A DNA stretch of 64,000 bases from Flammeovirga yaeyamensis (GTDB taxonomy: Bacteria; Bacteroidota; Bacteroidia; Cytophagales; Flammeovirgaceae): the NCBI RefSeq assembly GCF_018736045.1, contig NZ_CP076132.1, positions 4,263,501-4,327,500 on the forward strand, read 5' to 3'. Within the stretch, counting starts at the first letter, position 1; every line of letters starts with the position of its first letter. A program made the position numbers and the translations under genes. The notes under the pieces were generated by a model that saw only the letters and a list, made by a program, of their open reading frames with translations, ran no database searches and was not told where the DNA came from. Below, piece by piece: positions 27,393-35,497 of this stretch.

Positions 27393-27605
27393 TTTCTGAT
27401 TTACGTTTATTGACTGCTGAAATTACAAAAACAAGAAGCAAAAAACACCTTTTTTCAAATCCTTAATACTTAAAATCTCGTATATTGTTAAATAACAATT
27501 ACAAAAAATAAAATCATTCACTGAGTAAACCGAAAATAAAAATCTACCTAAACTGATAGTTCTTTATTCTTTGAACTCAGAAGTATAGCTAATTAAAAAC
27601 AACTT

Positions 27606-28352
27606 ATGATTAACATTAATAACACACTAGGAAGTCAAATTATAGGATTTACATTATCCCAAAAAATCGATCTTGCAGAAATCGATCAATTAACAGCAGC
27701 TATTGAAGCAAAAGCTCAAAATGGCCCTGTACGTTTACTTGGAGAAATTGAAAACATTCAAGGCTTTGAGCACTACAAAAAATTCTATCAATTGATGAAA
27801 GAAAAGTATATCATCTCTAAAAAAATTGAGCGATATGCTATTGTGGACGATTACTCTTGGCTGAAACATTTAAGTGGGTTTGCCGATTTTATGGTTTCTT
27901 CTATTCCTATTAAAAGTTTTACGCTTCAGGATAGAGACAAAGCACTTGAATGGCTATTAAAACAAAATGAAATTTTAGACCCTGGTGTCTTTAAAATTGA
28001 GACCGATCACAATGATAAATTCCTGGCATACAGACTAAAAGGAAAAATTGCATCACAGGAATTTTCTATGATAAACAATGATTTCTTCCGTTTATCAGCT
28101 GACAAAATGCAGATCAATTTATACCTTGAGTTTGAGGACTTTAAGGGTTACAGTAACATCGCTGCTGTGAAAGATGATTTAAAGACAGGATTAAAGTATT
28201 ACGGAAAAATTAAGAAGGTGGCTATTGTTGGCAAAGACAATGTTTGGGCAGATGTACTTACTCGTATAAGCGACATTTTTACACCTGGCGTCAACATGGA
28301 ATACTTTAACTATAATGATAGTAGTAGAGCCAAAACTTGGTTGAATGTTTAA
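27606..28352 (+). CDS. Tandem SpoIIAA-like (STAS-related) protein
   Basis: 248 residues made of two similar ~120-residue halves. Each half starts with a short strand (GSQIIGFTLSQKIDLAEI; DKFLAYRLKGKIASQEF), then a strand ending in a Glu-rich turn (VRLLGEIENIQGFEHY; INLYLEFEDFKGYSN). An IxKxAIVxD strand (IERYAIVDDYSWL; IKKVAIVGKDNVW) and a FxxxDxxxAxxWL end (DRDKALEWL; DSSRAKTWL) complete the match. This is the SpoIIAA-like family, usually a single domain. It is thought to bind lipids or small hydrophobic ligands. It is cytosolic and a single gene. Confidence 0.78.
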   Translation: MININNTLGSQIIGFTLSQKIDLAEIDQLTAAIEAKAQNGPVRLLGEIENIQGFEHYKKFYQLMKEKYIISKKIERYAIVDDYSWLKHLSGFADFMVSSIPIKSFTLQDRDKALEWLLKQNEILDPGVFKIETDHNDKFLAYRLKGKIASQEFSMINNDFFRLSADKMQINLYLEFEDFKGYSNIAAVKDDLKTGLKYYGKIKKVAIVGKDNVWADVLTRISDIFTPGVNMEYFNYNDSSRAKTWLNV

Positions 28353-28377
28353 TTAAACCCCTTTTATGAGATAAAAA

Positions 28378-28410
28378 AATGACATCCTCTTCAGAAAAGG
28401 GGATGTCATT
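28378..28410. terminator. Terminator after the SpoIIAA-like gene
   Basis: AATGACATCC (28378-28387) pairs with GGATGTCATT (28401-28410), with further pairing of the inner bases; a run of A precedes it and only a weak T stretch follows. Confidence 0.7.
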
Positions 28411-28633
28411 GTTATTTGGTAATACTTATGTTGGAACAATGTTCAATGTGTCTCAAATATTGAATTGGTTGTAGGAATCGAGATTCCCAGTATGTAAAAT
28501 AATTAGGTTAGAATAATTATTTATTGATGAAGTAGTTTAAATAAATGTCTATTATGACTTGACTTTAGTAAGTATGAAATGAAAATTGTTTATTTTTTAT
28601 TATCTACATTACAAATGTAGTACGTTTTAAATA

Positions 28634-28686
28634 GTTGTTTTATGGTATATACCACACAAACCTATTTTTTTACACCATAAAACAAC
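28634..28686. repeat. 13-base perfect inverted repeat
   Basis: GTTGTTTTATGGT (28634-28646) and ACCATAAAACAAC (28674-28686) with a 27-base spacer. The left arm overlaps the palindrome GGTATATACC (28644-28653). Could fold as a stem in RNA or be a binding site. Confidence 0.6.
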
Positions 28687-28772
28687 CTGCTATTTCGCAG
28701 GTTTTCCCAACCTTAATTTATTGACCTATTTTTTGATTTTATTGACTAATTTTTAGCTGCTAAAAAAGTATG

Positions 28773-28805
28773 GACAAAAAAAGAACGGCCTCCAAACGGA
28801 AGCCG
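28773..28805 (-). terminator. Terminator of leuA
   Basis: On the minus strand CGGCTTCC-GTTT-GGAGGCCG forms an 8-base stem with one G-T wobble, followed by TTCTTTTTTT. It lies about 85 bases beyond the leuA stop. Confidence 0.85.
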
Positions 28806-28890
28806 CACTTACCACATACTAACCATAAATGGTTTTAAACCATATATAAACACATATAAACATAAATTCAATGTAACAATTGTGAACGAG

Positions 28891-30045
28891 TTATGCAACT
28901 TTCACAAACTGAAGTAGTTCTTTTAGGTGCGGATCTTCTACAGTTTGTAGTTTATCTGCCATTTTTAAGAACTCTTGGTAGGCTACTTCTAAAGCATCAT
29001 GATCTAGAGTAACGCCTAATTTTTGCAATCTGTAGAACAATGCTGCTCTACCACTTCTTGCAGTTAAGACAATCGAAGATTCTGAAACTCCTACTTCAGC
29101 AGGATCAATAATTTCGTAATTGTCTCTGTTTTTAATCACACCATCTTGGTGAATTCCTGATGAATGAGAGAATGCATTGTCACCTACAATAGCTTTGTTA
29201 GGTTGAACAGGCATGTTCATTGTTTCAGAAACCAAACGGCTGATTTCATAAATTTTTTGAGTATGTATAGCTGTTTCGAAGTCAAGCATTCCATGCTTTT
29301 TCATTGCCATAACTACTTCTTCCATGGAAGTGTTTCCGGCTCTTTCGCCAATGCCATTTACTGTACACTCAATTTGTCTTGCTCCATTTGCTACACCAGA
29401 AAGTGAGTTGGCTGTAGCCATACCCAAATCGTTATGACAGTGTGTAGAAATGATTGCTTTATCAATATTTTTAACGTTTTCTTTTAAATATTGAATCTTC
29501 GCACCGTACTCTTGAGGAATACAATAGCCTGTGGTGTCGGGAATATTTACTACTGTGGCTCCAGCAGCAATCACCGACTCAACGACTCGTGCCAAGTATT
29601 CGTTATCTGTTCTACCTGCATCTTCAGCGTAGAATTCAACGTCTTCAACAAATTTCTTTGCAAACTTCACAGCTTCAGTACCTCTTTCAAGTACTTGGTC
29701 TCTATCCAATCGAAGCTTTGTGAAAATATGTTGATCAGAAGTACCAATACCCGTGTGGATTCTTGGTTTAGCAGCTGGCTTCAAAGCATCTGCAGCAACT
29801 TCAATATCTTTTTTTACGGCTCTAGTCAGTCCACAAACTGTAGTATTTCTAATTTCCTTAGCGATACGGTTTACTGCTTCGAAATCACCTGGACTCGAAA
29901 TAGGGAAACCTGCTTCAATAATATCTACGCCTAGACTTTCGAGAGCACGAGCTATTGTTAGCTTTTGTTCTGTATTCAAGCGGCAACCTGGCACTTGTTC
30001 TCCATCTCGTAAAGTCGTGTCGAAAATATATACTTTATCACTCAT
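28891..30045 (-). CDS. leuA: 2-isopropylmalate synthase, short Bacteroidota type
   Basis: 384 residues from the ATG at 30045 ([17 protein letters not shown]); an in-frame GTG 12 bases upstream is less likely. The catalytic [14 protein letters not shown], the metal-binding [13 protein letters not shown] and [15 protein letters not shown] are typical of the DRE-TIM family. Length and the [20 protein letters not shown] segment fit the short LeuA without the C-terminal leucine-regulatory domain. It condenses acetyl-CoA with 2-oxoisovalerate as the first step of leucine synthesis. No other leu genes lie nearby. Homocitrate or citramalate synthase remain possible alternatives. Confidence 0.85.
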   Translation of the reverse strand: MSDKVYIFDTTLRDGEQVPGCRLNTEQKLTIARALESLGVDIIEAGFPISSPGDFEAVNRIAKEIRNTTVCGLTRAVKKDIEVAADALKPAAKPRIHTGIGTSDQHIFTKLRLDRDQVLERGTEAVKFAKKFVEDVEFYAEDAGRTDNEYLARVVESVIAAGATVVNIPDTTGYCIPQEYGAKIQYLKENVKNIDKAIISTHCHNDLGMATANSLSGVANGARQIECTVNGIGERAGNTSMEEVVMAMKKHGMLDFETAIHTQKIYEISRLVSETMNMPVQPNKAIVGDNAFSHSSGIHQDGVIKNRDNYEIIDPAEVGVSESSIVLTARSGRAALFYRLQKLGVTLDHDALEVAYQEFLKMADKLQTVEDPHLKELLQFVKVA

Positions 30046-30095
30046 AAGCTTAAACACTCTAGGTGTTTGAATAACTAATAATTAGAATAATACCT

Positions 30096-30147
30096 CATTA
30101 CATTTGTAATGTATCTTCAAATGTAAATGGTGACTTAGAGCATCAAA
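30096..30147 (-). promoter_or_regulatory. leuA promoter region with inverted repeats
   Basis: On the minus strand a TTTG (30147-30144) and TACATTTG (30125-30118), 18 bases apart, resemble the Bacteroidota -33/-7 elements for leuA. An identical TACATTTG at 30099-30106 on the + strand makes an inverted repeat with it (11-base spacer), and CATTAC/GTAATG (30096-30111) forms a further dyad. Confidence 0.45.
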
Positions 30148-30247
30148 AACTAAAAAATATACATTTTACGATGTTTAATTTAGATTTATTCGGATTAGAA
30201 CGTAAATTTATAGGATAATTACACATTCAAACGCAAGGATAATTACG

Positions 30248-31819
30248 ATGCCTAAAGAAAGATCGAATCACTTATATCAGTTAATCAAATCAATGTCAAG
30301 GAGTGAGAAGAGGTATTTTAAGTTGGTATCTACCGAATCAACGAATGCTTCTTCCAAAAAATTTATGTTGCTTTTTGACTTAATCGATAAGCAGGAAGAA
30401 TTTGATGAAGATATCTTATTAAGCTCGACTCCTGAGTTAAAGCCTTCTCAGTTTTCAAACATGAAGGCTCACTTGTATAAGCGTATTTTACAGTCGCTTA
30501 GACAGTTTCATTTAACAAAAATGGAAGATGCTGAAATTCGAGAAATGATTGATCATTCTGAGCTACTCTACAATAGAGGGTTGTATGATCAGTGTGCAGA
30601 TATTCTTAGAAAGTGTAAAAAGAAAGCGCAAAAAAATGATCACCTAGAACTTCTATTGGAAATCTTAAGATGGGAGAAAAGCTTACTTTCTCACACCTTG
30701 GATAAACACAATCAGAAAAGAGTAAATAAACTCATTCAAGAAGTTCAAGATGTTAATGATAGAATCAACTTAATCAACAGACTAACCAACATTAGTGTTA
30801 AGCTGAATGCTTTCTATTTAAAAACAGGATATGTAAAAAGTCCAAAAGACCTCTCTAAAGCAGAAGCTTTAGTGAAGGATGATGTTTTTGATATAGACGA
30901 AACTAAATTATCTGTTCAAGAGAAATTAAGTTTATACAATTTATATGTTGGCTATTTCTACTTTACTCACGAAGTAGAAAAGGGATTAAGTTATGCACTC
31001 AAATGCTTAAGCGTATTTGAGGAACAACCTGATATTATTCCTCCGAAACTGGATTTATATATTAGTGTAATCAATAATGTTCTTCACGGACAATACAAAC
31101 TTCATTTATATAAAGACTTTGTGAAAACTAAATCATTGTTTAGGAAAATAAGAACAATGAAGAAAGTAGAACTAAGTGAGAATATCAAAATGAAATTGTT
31201 GAAATACTCCTACATACATGAGTTTAATCGTCTGTTTATGTTAGGTAATTTCACCGGAGGCATTCAACGACTCAACGCTCTTTTGAGTAATATCGAATTC
31301 TTCATCACTAAACTAAATAAGCACTCTAGACTTATTTTATATTACAAAATTGCTTGTCTCTATTTTGGTGCAGGTGATTTTAGACTTTCATCCCGTTGGC
31401 TCAATAGAATTATCAATTCTGATGCTTTGGAGATGGATGTAAGAGAAGATGTTCACGTCTATGCTAGAATCGTCAATCTGATTTGTCATTATGAAATGGG
31501 AAATACCGATTTGGTCGATTACTATGTAAAATCAACCTATCGTTTCATGTTGAGAAAAGATAACCTATTCAAGTTCCAGAAATACATTATGGCATTCTTG
31601 AAGAAGCTTTCTAGAAATATGAATGATAGTGAGCTTATGGAAGCCTTTATTCAATTGAAAGAAGTATTGAAGCCTCTGGAAAAAGATAAGTTTGAATCTC
31701 ATCCTTTCATGTACTTTGATATTATCTCTTGGTTAGAAGGTAAAATTGAGAAACGAACGGTTCAAGAAGTGATTCAGGAGAAATCGATGTTGACAATTGG
31801 AGATGATTATCCGGTGTAG
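30248..31819 (+). CDS. Large alpha-helical protein, TPR-like, unknown function
   Basis: 523 residues, almost all helical, without signal peptide. The start MPKERSNHLYQLIKSMSRSE and the following KRYFKLV are typical of a conserved Bacteroidota protein of about this length that has no assigned role. Repeated helix pairs (ELLYNRGLYDQCADILRKCK; KIACLYFGAGDFRLSSRWLN) look like degenerate tetratricopeptide repeats, so a scaffold role is plausible. It diverges from leuA. Confidence 0.7.
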   Translation: MPKERSNHLYQLIKSMSRSEKRYFKLVSTESTNASSKKFMLLFDLIDKQEEFDEDILLSSTPELKPSQFSNMKAHLYKRILQSLRQFHLTKMEDAEIREMIDHSELLYNRGLYDQCADILRKCKKKAQKNDHLELLLEILRWEKSLLSHTLDKHNQKRVNKLIQEVQDVNDRINLINRLTNISVKLNAFYLKTGYVKSPKDLSKAEALVKDDVFDIDETKLSVQEKLSLYNLYVGYFYFTHEVEKGLSYALKCLSVFEEQPDIIPPKLDLYISVINNVLHGQYKLHLYKDFVKTKSLFRKIRTMKKVELSENIKMKLLKYSYIHEFNRLFMLGNFTGGIQRLNALLSNIEFFITKLNKHSRLILYYKIACLYFGAGDFRLSSRWLNRIINSDALEMDVREDVHVYARIVNLICHYEMGNTDLVDYYVKSTYRFMLRKDNLFKFQKYIMAFLKKLSRNMNDSELMEAFIQLKEVLKPLEKDKFESHPFMYFDIISWLEGKIEKRTVQEVIQEKSMLTIGDDYPV

Positions 31820-31906
31820 GTTGTTGTTTCATCATACTTGATGAACACTATTGAAACATCAATGAAAGGCTTCACTATAGAATGCCACTTGAACGTCATT
31901 CGAACT

Positions 31907-31928
31907 TCCCACGATTAAAATCGTGGGA
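31907..31928. other. GC-rich hairpin reminiscent of an IS200/IS605-type end
   Basis: TCCCACGAT (31907-31915), loop TAAA, ATCGTGGGA (31920-31928): a 9-base perfect stem with no T tract, between the convergent genes ending at 31819 and 31952. Similar CCCACGA-loop-TCGTGGG hairpins are known at ends of IS200/IS605 elements; no transposase gene is present. It may simply act as a transcription stop. Confidence 0.45.
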
Positions 31929-31951
31929 TTTCCCCAACCTAGAAATTTCAA

Positions 31952-32296
31952 TTAAACCAGATTTATTTTTAATTCACTAATTAGAAAGTCAATTTCAGTA
32001 GATAACTCTTCAAACTCAAGTGGTAGTTTTTCAACTTGGTTTTCTTCTTTCGCCATTTTTTCCATCGAAAGAACTTTATCTTTAATTTTTTGTATCGCAA
32101 TAAAATTGACAGATGATTTAAAACTATGCAAACTTTTATAGGCCGCTTTCCATTCTGCTCTATCAATTCCTTCTTTTATCTCTTTAAGTTGAATAGGAGC
32201 ATCAATTAAAAAACGTTCCATCATTTCGGCAATAAAGGTTTTATCACCGCCTGAGAAAGTTTCTAGATAGGTTAAGTCAATTCTAGTTTTTTCCAT
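31952..32296 (-). CDS. HPt (histidine phosphotransfer) domain protein
   Basis: 114 residues, a single four-helix HPt domain. The phospho-accepting His is in SLHSFKSSVNFI (about residue 56), matching the usual AHxLKGSSxxxG. Standalone HPt proteins carry phosphate between a hybrid sensor kinase and a response regulator. It lies 27 bases downstream of the sigma-54 response regulator gene on the same strand, so that regulator is a likely partner. No histidine kinase gene is nearby. Confidence 0.85.
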   Translation of the reverse strand: MEKTRIDLTYLETFSGGDKTFIAEMMERFLIDAPIQLKEIKEGIDRAEWKAAYKSLHSFKSSVNFIAIQKIKDKVLSMEKMAKEENQVEKLPLEFEELSTEIDFLISELKINLV

Positions 32297-32323
32297 TTGA
32301 ACAAGATCTATTTCTACAGAATG

Positions 32324-33691
32324 TTAGTTTACTTTATTGGACAATTCTATTTCTTTCAGATATCGGTAAATTGTCACTTTTCCAATGTCTAACTTTTTTG
32401 CCACTTTTGCCACATTATCATCATATCGTTTTAAAAATCGCTGAATAATTTCAAAATTATATTCTTTAAGTGTCATTTCTTTTGACATCACCGATTCTAA
32501 ATCTGACGAAGTAGAAAACTGAAGATCATCTGCTTGGATTTTATTTCCTTCGCACATTACTGCAGCTAATTCTATAATGGCCTTTAACTCACGGATATTT
32601 CCTGGATATTGATAGTCAAGCAATTTTTGCTTTGCTTCTGATGTTATCGTTACTTTTTCTAACTGATTTTGTGCTATAAATTGTTCTAATAGGTGTTTAG
32701 CTAAGAGAATTACATCATTCCCCCTTTCTCTTAGAGGAGGAAGGTAAATTGGCACTCCCATTAATCTGTAGAATAAATCTTCTCTGAATTTATTCGCCAT
32801 CATTTCTTTTGATAAATCCCTATGCGTAGCTGTAATTATTCTTACATCTAATTTTACAATCTGATTCCCTCCAATTCGTACTACTTCCCTTTCTTGGATT
32901 ACTCTTAGAAGCTTGGCTTGTAAGCTCATTTCCATTTCTCCAATTTCATCAAGAAAAATCGTCCCTCCATTGGCTTCCTCAAACTTTCCAATTCTTTTAG
33001 AGATTGCTCCGGTAAATGCTCCTTTTTCGTGACCAAATAACTCACTTTCTAGAAGCGATGTAGGAATAGCAGCAATATTGACGGCAACAAAAGGTTTCTT
33101 TGCTCTATTAGAATTATAATGAATTGCTTTTGCTACTACTTCTTTACCTGTTCCTGTCTCTCCTGTGATCGAAACATTAATGGCATTATCAGATGTTTTA
33201 TGAAGAAGTTGAAACACTTTTTTCATTGGCAAACTGTTCCCTATAATAGAATTATCAAATTCATATTTATGAGAAAGCTCTTCCCTTAAATGTTCTACTT
33301 CTTCAATTAAAGATTCGTTTACTTTTATCTTATTGATAGCATTTAATAAACGCTCTCGAATGTCCTCATCTTTCGTGATGTAATCGTAAACTCCATATTT
33401 AAATAGTTTTACGGCTATTTTCACATCCGTCTGTCCTGAGATAACAATCACAGGAACATTAGGCATTCGCATAGAAATTTTTTGGATCACCTCTTCTCCT
33501 GTCATATCAGGCAAAGAGTAATCGACGGTAATTAAAGTAGGTTTTTGGTCCAAAGAGTTTAATAAATCCCTTCCTTTCTCAAACATTACCACTTCATGTT
33601 CATCATCCATGCTTAATATATAATTCAGCATTTTTGAGAACACTGCATTGTCCTCCAAAGCAAATATTTTAAACCTTTTGGATGTACTCAT
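32324..33691 (-). CDS. Sigma-54-dependent response regulator (NtrC type)
   Basis: 455 residues in three domains. The receiver domain (about 6-120) has its phospho-Asp in LITVDYSLPDMTG and the Lys in YDYITKDED. The AAA+ domain (about 145-375) has Walker A ITGETGTGKEVVAKAI, the sigma-54 contact loop GAFTGA and Walker B GGTIFLDEIGEM. A Fis-like HTH closes the chain (NVAKVAKKLDIGKVTIYRYL). It would activate promoters read by RNA polymerase with RpoN after phosphorylation. Operon: TPR lipoprotein (9 bases upstream), this gene, HPt. Confidence 0.93.
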   Translation of the reverse strand: MSTSKRFKIFALEDNAVFSKMLNYILSMDDEHEVVMFEKGRDLLNSLDQKPTLITVDYSLPDMTGEEVIQKISMRMPNVPVIVISGQTDVKIAVKLFKYGVYDYITKDEDIRERLLNAINKIKVNESLIEEVEHLREELSHKYEFDNSIIGNSLPMKKVFQLLHKTSDNAINVSITGETGTGKEVVAKAIHYNSNRAKKPFVAVNIAAIPTSLLESELFGHEKGAFTGAISKRIGKFEEANGGTIFLDEIGEMEMSLQAKLLRVIQEREVVRIGGNQIVKLDVRIITATHRDLSKEMMANKFREDLFYRLMGVPIYLPPLRERGNDVILLAKHLLEQFIAQNQLEKVTITSEAKQKLLDYQYPGNIRELKAIIELAAVMCEGNKIQADDLQFSTSSDLESVMSKEMTLKEYNFEIIQRFLKRYDDNVAKVAKKLDIGKVTIYRYLKEIELSNKVN

Positions 33692-33700
33692 AGACCCTTT

Positions 33701-34450
33701 TTATTCACAATGTTTTTGTATTTCAGTAGCAGCATATGGATAACCAAAAACTTCCGCAGAAGCTAATAAGTCACACACTTCATCGTTGGCTTTACCAATC
33801 TTACCACTTAAAGCCAATGCTTTAAAATAATAAGCTTCGCCATATTTTTTGTCTAAGTTAATAGCATTTTCAATGGTTTTCAAGGCTGCATCGAACTGTT
33901 TCACTGCAATAAGTACCTTAGCCTTATGTAAGAATGCCCTTTTGTCTTTTCCATTGGATAATTCTATGGCTTTATCAAAATCTGCAAGTGCCTGATCTAC
34001 TCCATTGATTTCAGCATTTTCAAGGGCTCTGTTCAAATAGATATCAGCTATTGTATCATCCAATTGAATCGCTTTTGTATAATCTAGAATAGCCTCTTCA
34101 TGATCTCTTTGAAAACGGTTGGCATTCCCTCTGTTATAAAAATATTGATATGCTTTAGGAAAATCCTTTTCAGAATTCTCATATACATTAATGGCTAAAG
34201 TAAATGATTTTTTGGCCTGGCTATATTCTTCTAACGACATAAAAGCGACACCTCTCGCATTGTAGGCATCTGCATTTTGGTTGTCTTCTTTTAAAGCGGC
34301 ATCAAATAATGAAATCGCTTCTTTAAATTTACTATCAGAAAGTTTCTGTTTTCCCTGATTGGTTAATTCTTGCGATGATGGTGAGCAAGAAAAGAAAGAT
34401 AATCCTGAGATAATAAGGGCGAATAAAGTAATGTTTTGTTTGTGTTTCAT
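33701..34450 (-). CDS. TPR-repeat lipoprotein
   Basis: 249 residues. Signal peptide with lipobox LSFFSC (Cys22). About five or six tetratricopeptide repeats follow, such as FKEAISLFDAALKEDNQNAD, AYNARGVAFMSLEEYSQAKK and ALADFDKAIELSNGKDKRAF. Such lipoproteins act as scaffolds at the periplasmic side of the outer membrane. It lies 9 bases upstream of the response regulator gene, so it may be part of the same signalling unit. Confidence 0.82.
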   Translation of the reverse strand: MKHKQNITLFALIISGLSFFSCSPSSQELTNQGKQKLSDSKFKEAISLFDAALKEDNQNADAYNARGVAFMSLEEYSQAKKSFTLAINVYENSEKDFPKAYQYFYNRGNANRFQRDHEEAILDYTKAIQLDDTIADIYLNRALENAEINGVDQALADFDKAIELSNGKDKRAFLHKAKVLIAVKQFDAALKTIENAINLDKKYGEAYYFKALALSGKIGKANDEVCDLLASAEVFGYPYAATEIQKHCE

Positions 34451-34517
34451 GCTGCAAAAATAGAAATACTTTTTTGAAATTTCCCCTTCTCGAAAATAAG
34501 ATAAAGATATTTTTTCC

Positions 34518-35492
34518 TTAACTGATTTTTCGTTGCTGTAACCACCAAATATAAAACCTCGACCAGTCTATATTGAACCGAATGGAACATAATAATAGTT
34601 TATCAAAAAAAGCTAGTTTGTTTAGTTTTTTATATAACTGATAATAGGCTTTGGCTAAAAAATTATTTCCCGTTAAAGCCGCTATCCTTCCATGATAAAG
34701 CACCGAATTACTCAAAGAAATATCTTCCGATTTTTTGGTATTCATTTGATGGGCCTTCAGACATATCTTTAATGTTGATTTGAGTAATTGATTCCCTCTC
34801 TGATAATAAAATTGTTTTCCCAAAGATCTGGGTAAATCTCGTTTTAGAGTATTGATTTTATCGTAAAACGCGAACTTATTGTTTCTTGATAGACGTATCC
34901 ATACATCAAAATCTTCGTAAGCTAGCGTTTCGTCATACCCTCCTATTCGACGTAATGCCGATGTTCTAAAAGTAATTGTTGGTGCTGAAAATAAAGGTGG
35001 ATTACTCAGTACTCTTTCATATACATCTCCGGTGGTTACTGTTTCTAATAATTTACCATCAAGATCTCTTTTGAAATAGGATTTTTTAATACTCTCTCCT
35101 TGTTCATCTATCATTTCAACATCAGAAAAAACACAGGCGTATTCCTTCCCATACTTTATAAAACACGCTACATCGTCTTCAACTCTATGAGGTAGCAATA
35201 CATCATCAGCAGCAAAATCAATCACAAATTCGCCCTTTGCAATTGCTAATGCTTTATTGAATGCCTTACAGTTTCCTATGTTGTTTTTTAATGCTAAAAA
35301 AGTAGCCTCAATTCTATATTTTTGTAATGATTCTTTAATACGATCAACAGATCGGTCATTACTAGCATCATCTACAATAATTATTTCTATATTAGTATAA
35401 GTTTGTTGTTTTATCGATTTCAATGCTTCTTCTACGAACCCTTCATGATTAAAACACAAACATATTACTGTCAACAAAGGAGTATTAGACAT
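34518..35492 (-). CDS. Glycosyltransferase family 2
   Basis: 324 residues. GT-A fold with TVICLCFNHEGFVEEALKSI at the start, EIIIVDDASNDRSVDRI for nucleotide-sugar binding and VIDFAADDVLLPHRVEDD as the metal-binding DxD-like block. No transmembrane segment, so it acts on the cytosolic face. It would add a sugar to an envelope polysaccharide or lipid; donor and acceptor are unknown. Its ATG lies only 5 bases from the ATG of the divergent MscS gene. Confidence 0.88.
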   Translation of the reverse strand: MSNTPLLTVICLCFNHEGFVEEALKSIKQQTYTNIEIIIVDDASNDRSVDRIKESLQKYRIEATFLALKNNIGNCKAFNKALAIAKGEFVIDFAADDVLLPHRVEDDVACFIKYGKEYACVFSDVEMIDEQGESIKKSYFKRDLDGKLLETVTTGDVYERVLSNPPLFSAPTITFRTSALRRIGGYDETLAYEDFDVWIRLSRNNKFAFYDKINTLKRDLPRSLGKQFYYQRGNQLLKSTLKICLKAHQMNTKKSEDISLSNSVLYHGRIAALTGNNFLAKAYYQLYKKLNKLAFFDKLLLCSIRFNIDWSRFYIWWLQQRKIS

Positions 35493-35497
35493 TCTTT

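Larger units (their letters stand above)
28353..28890. other. 538-base intergenic region rich in dyads, no gene seen
   Basis: Lies between two convergent genes. From left to right: a bidirectional terminator (28378-28410), GAACAATGTTC (28432-28442), GGAATCGAGATTCC (28474-28487), CTACATTACAAATGTAG (28604-28620), a 13-base inverted repeat (28634-28686), a hairpin AACCTGC/GCAGGTT (28684-28703) and the leuA terminator (28773-28805). No supported open frame. The density of symmetric elements is higher than in other gaps of this window. Confidence 0.6.

Noticed and set aside
28353-28890. CRISPR-like repeat array
   Set aside because: The symmetric elements differ in sequence and spacing; there are no regular direct repeats or spacers.
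31895-31930. Possible tRNA T-arm (TTCGAA next to a hairpin)
   Set aside because: No cloverleaf, acceptor stem or anticodon arm can be built around it.
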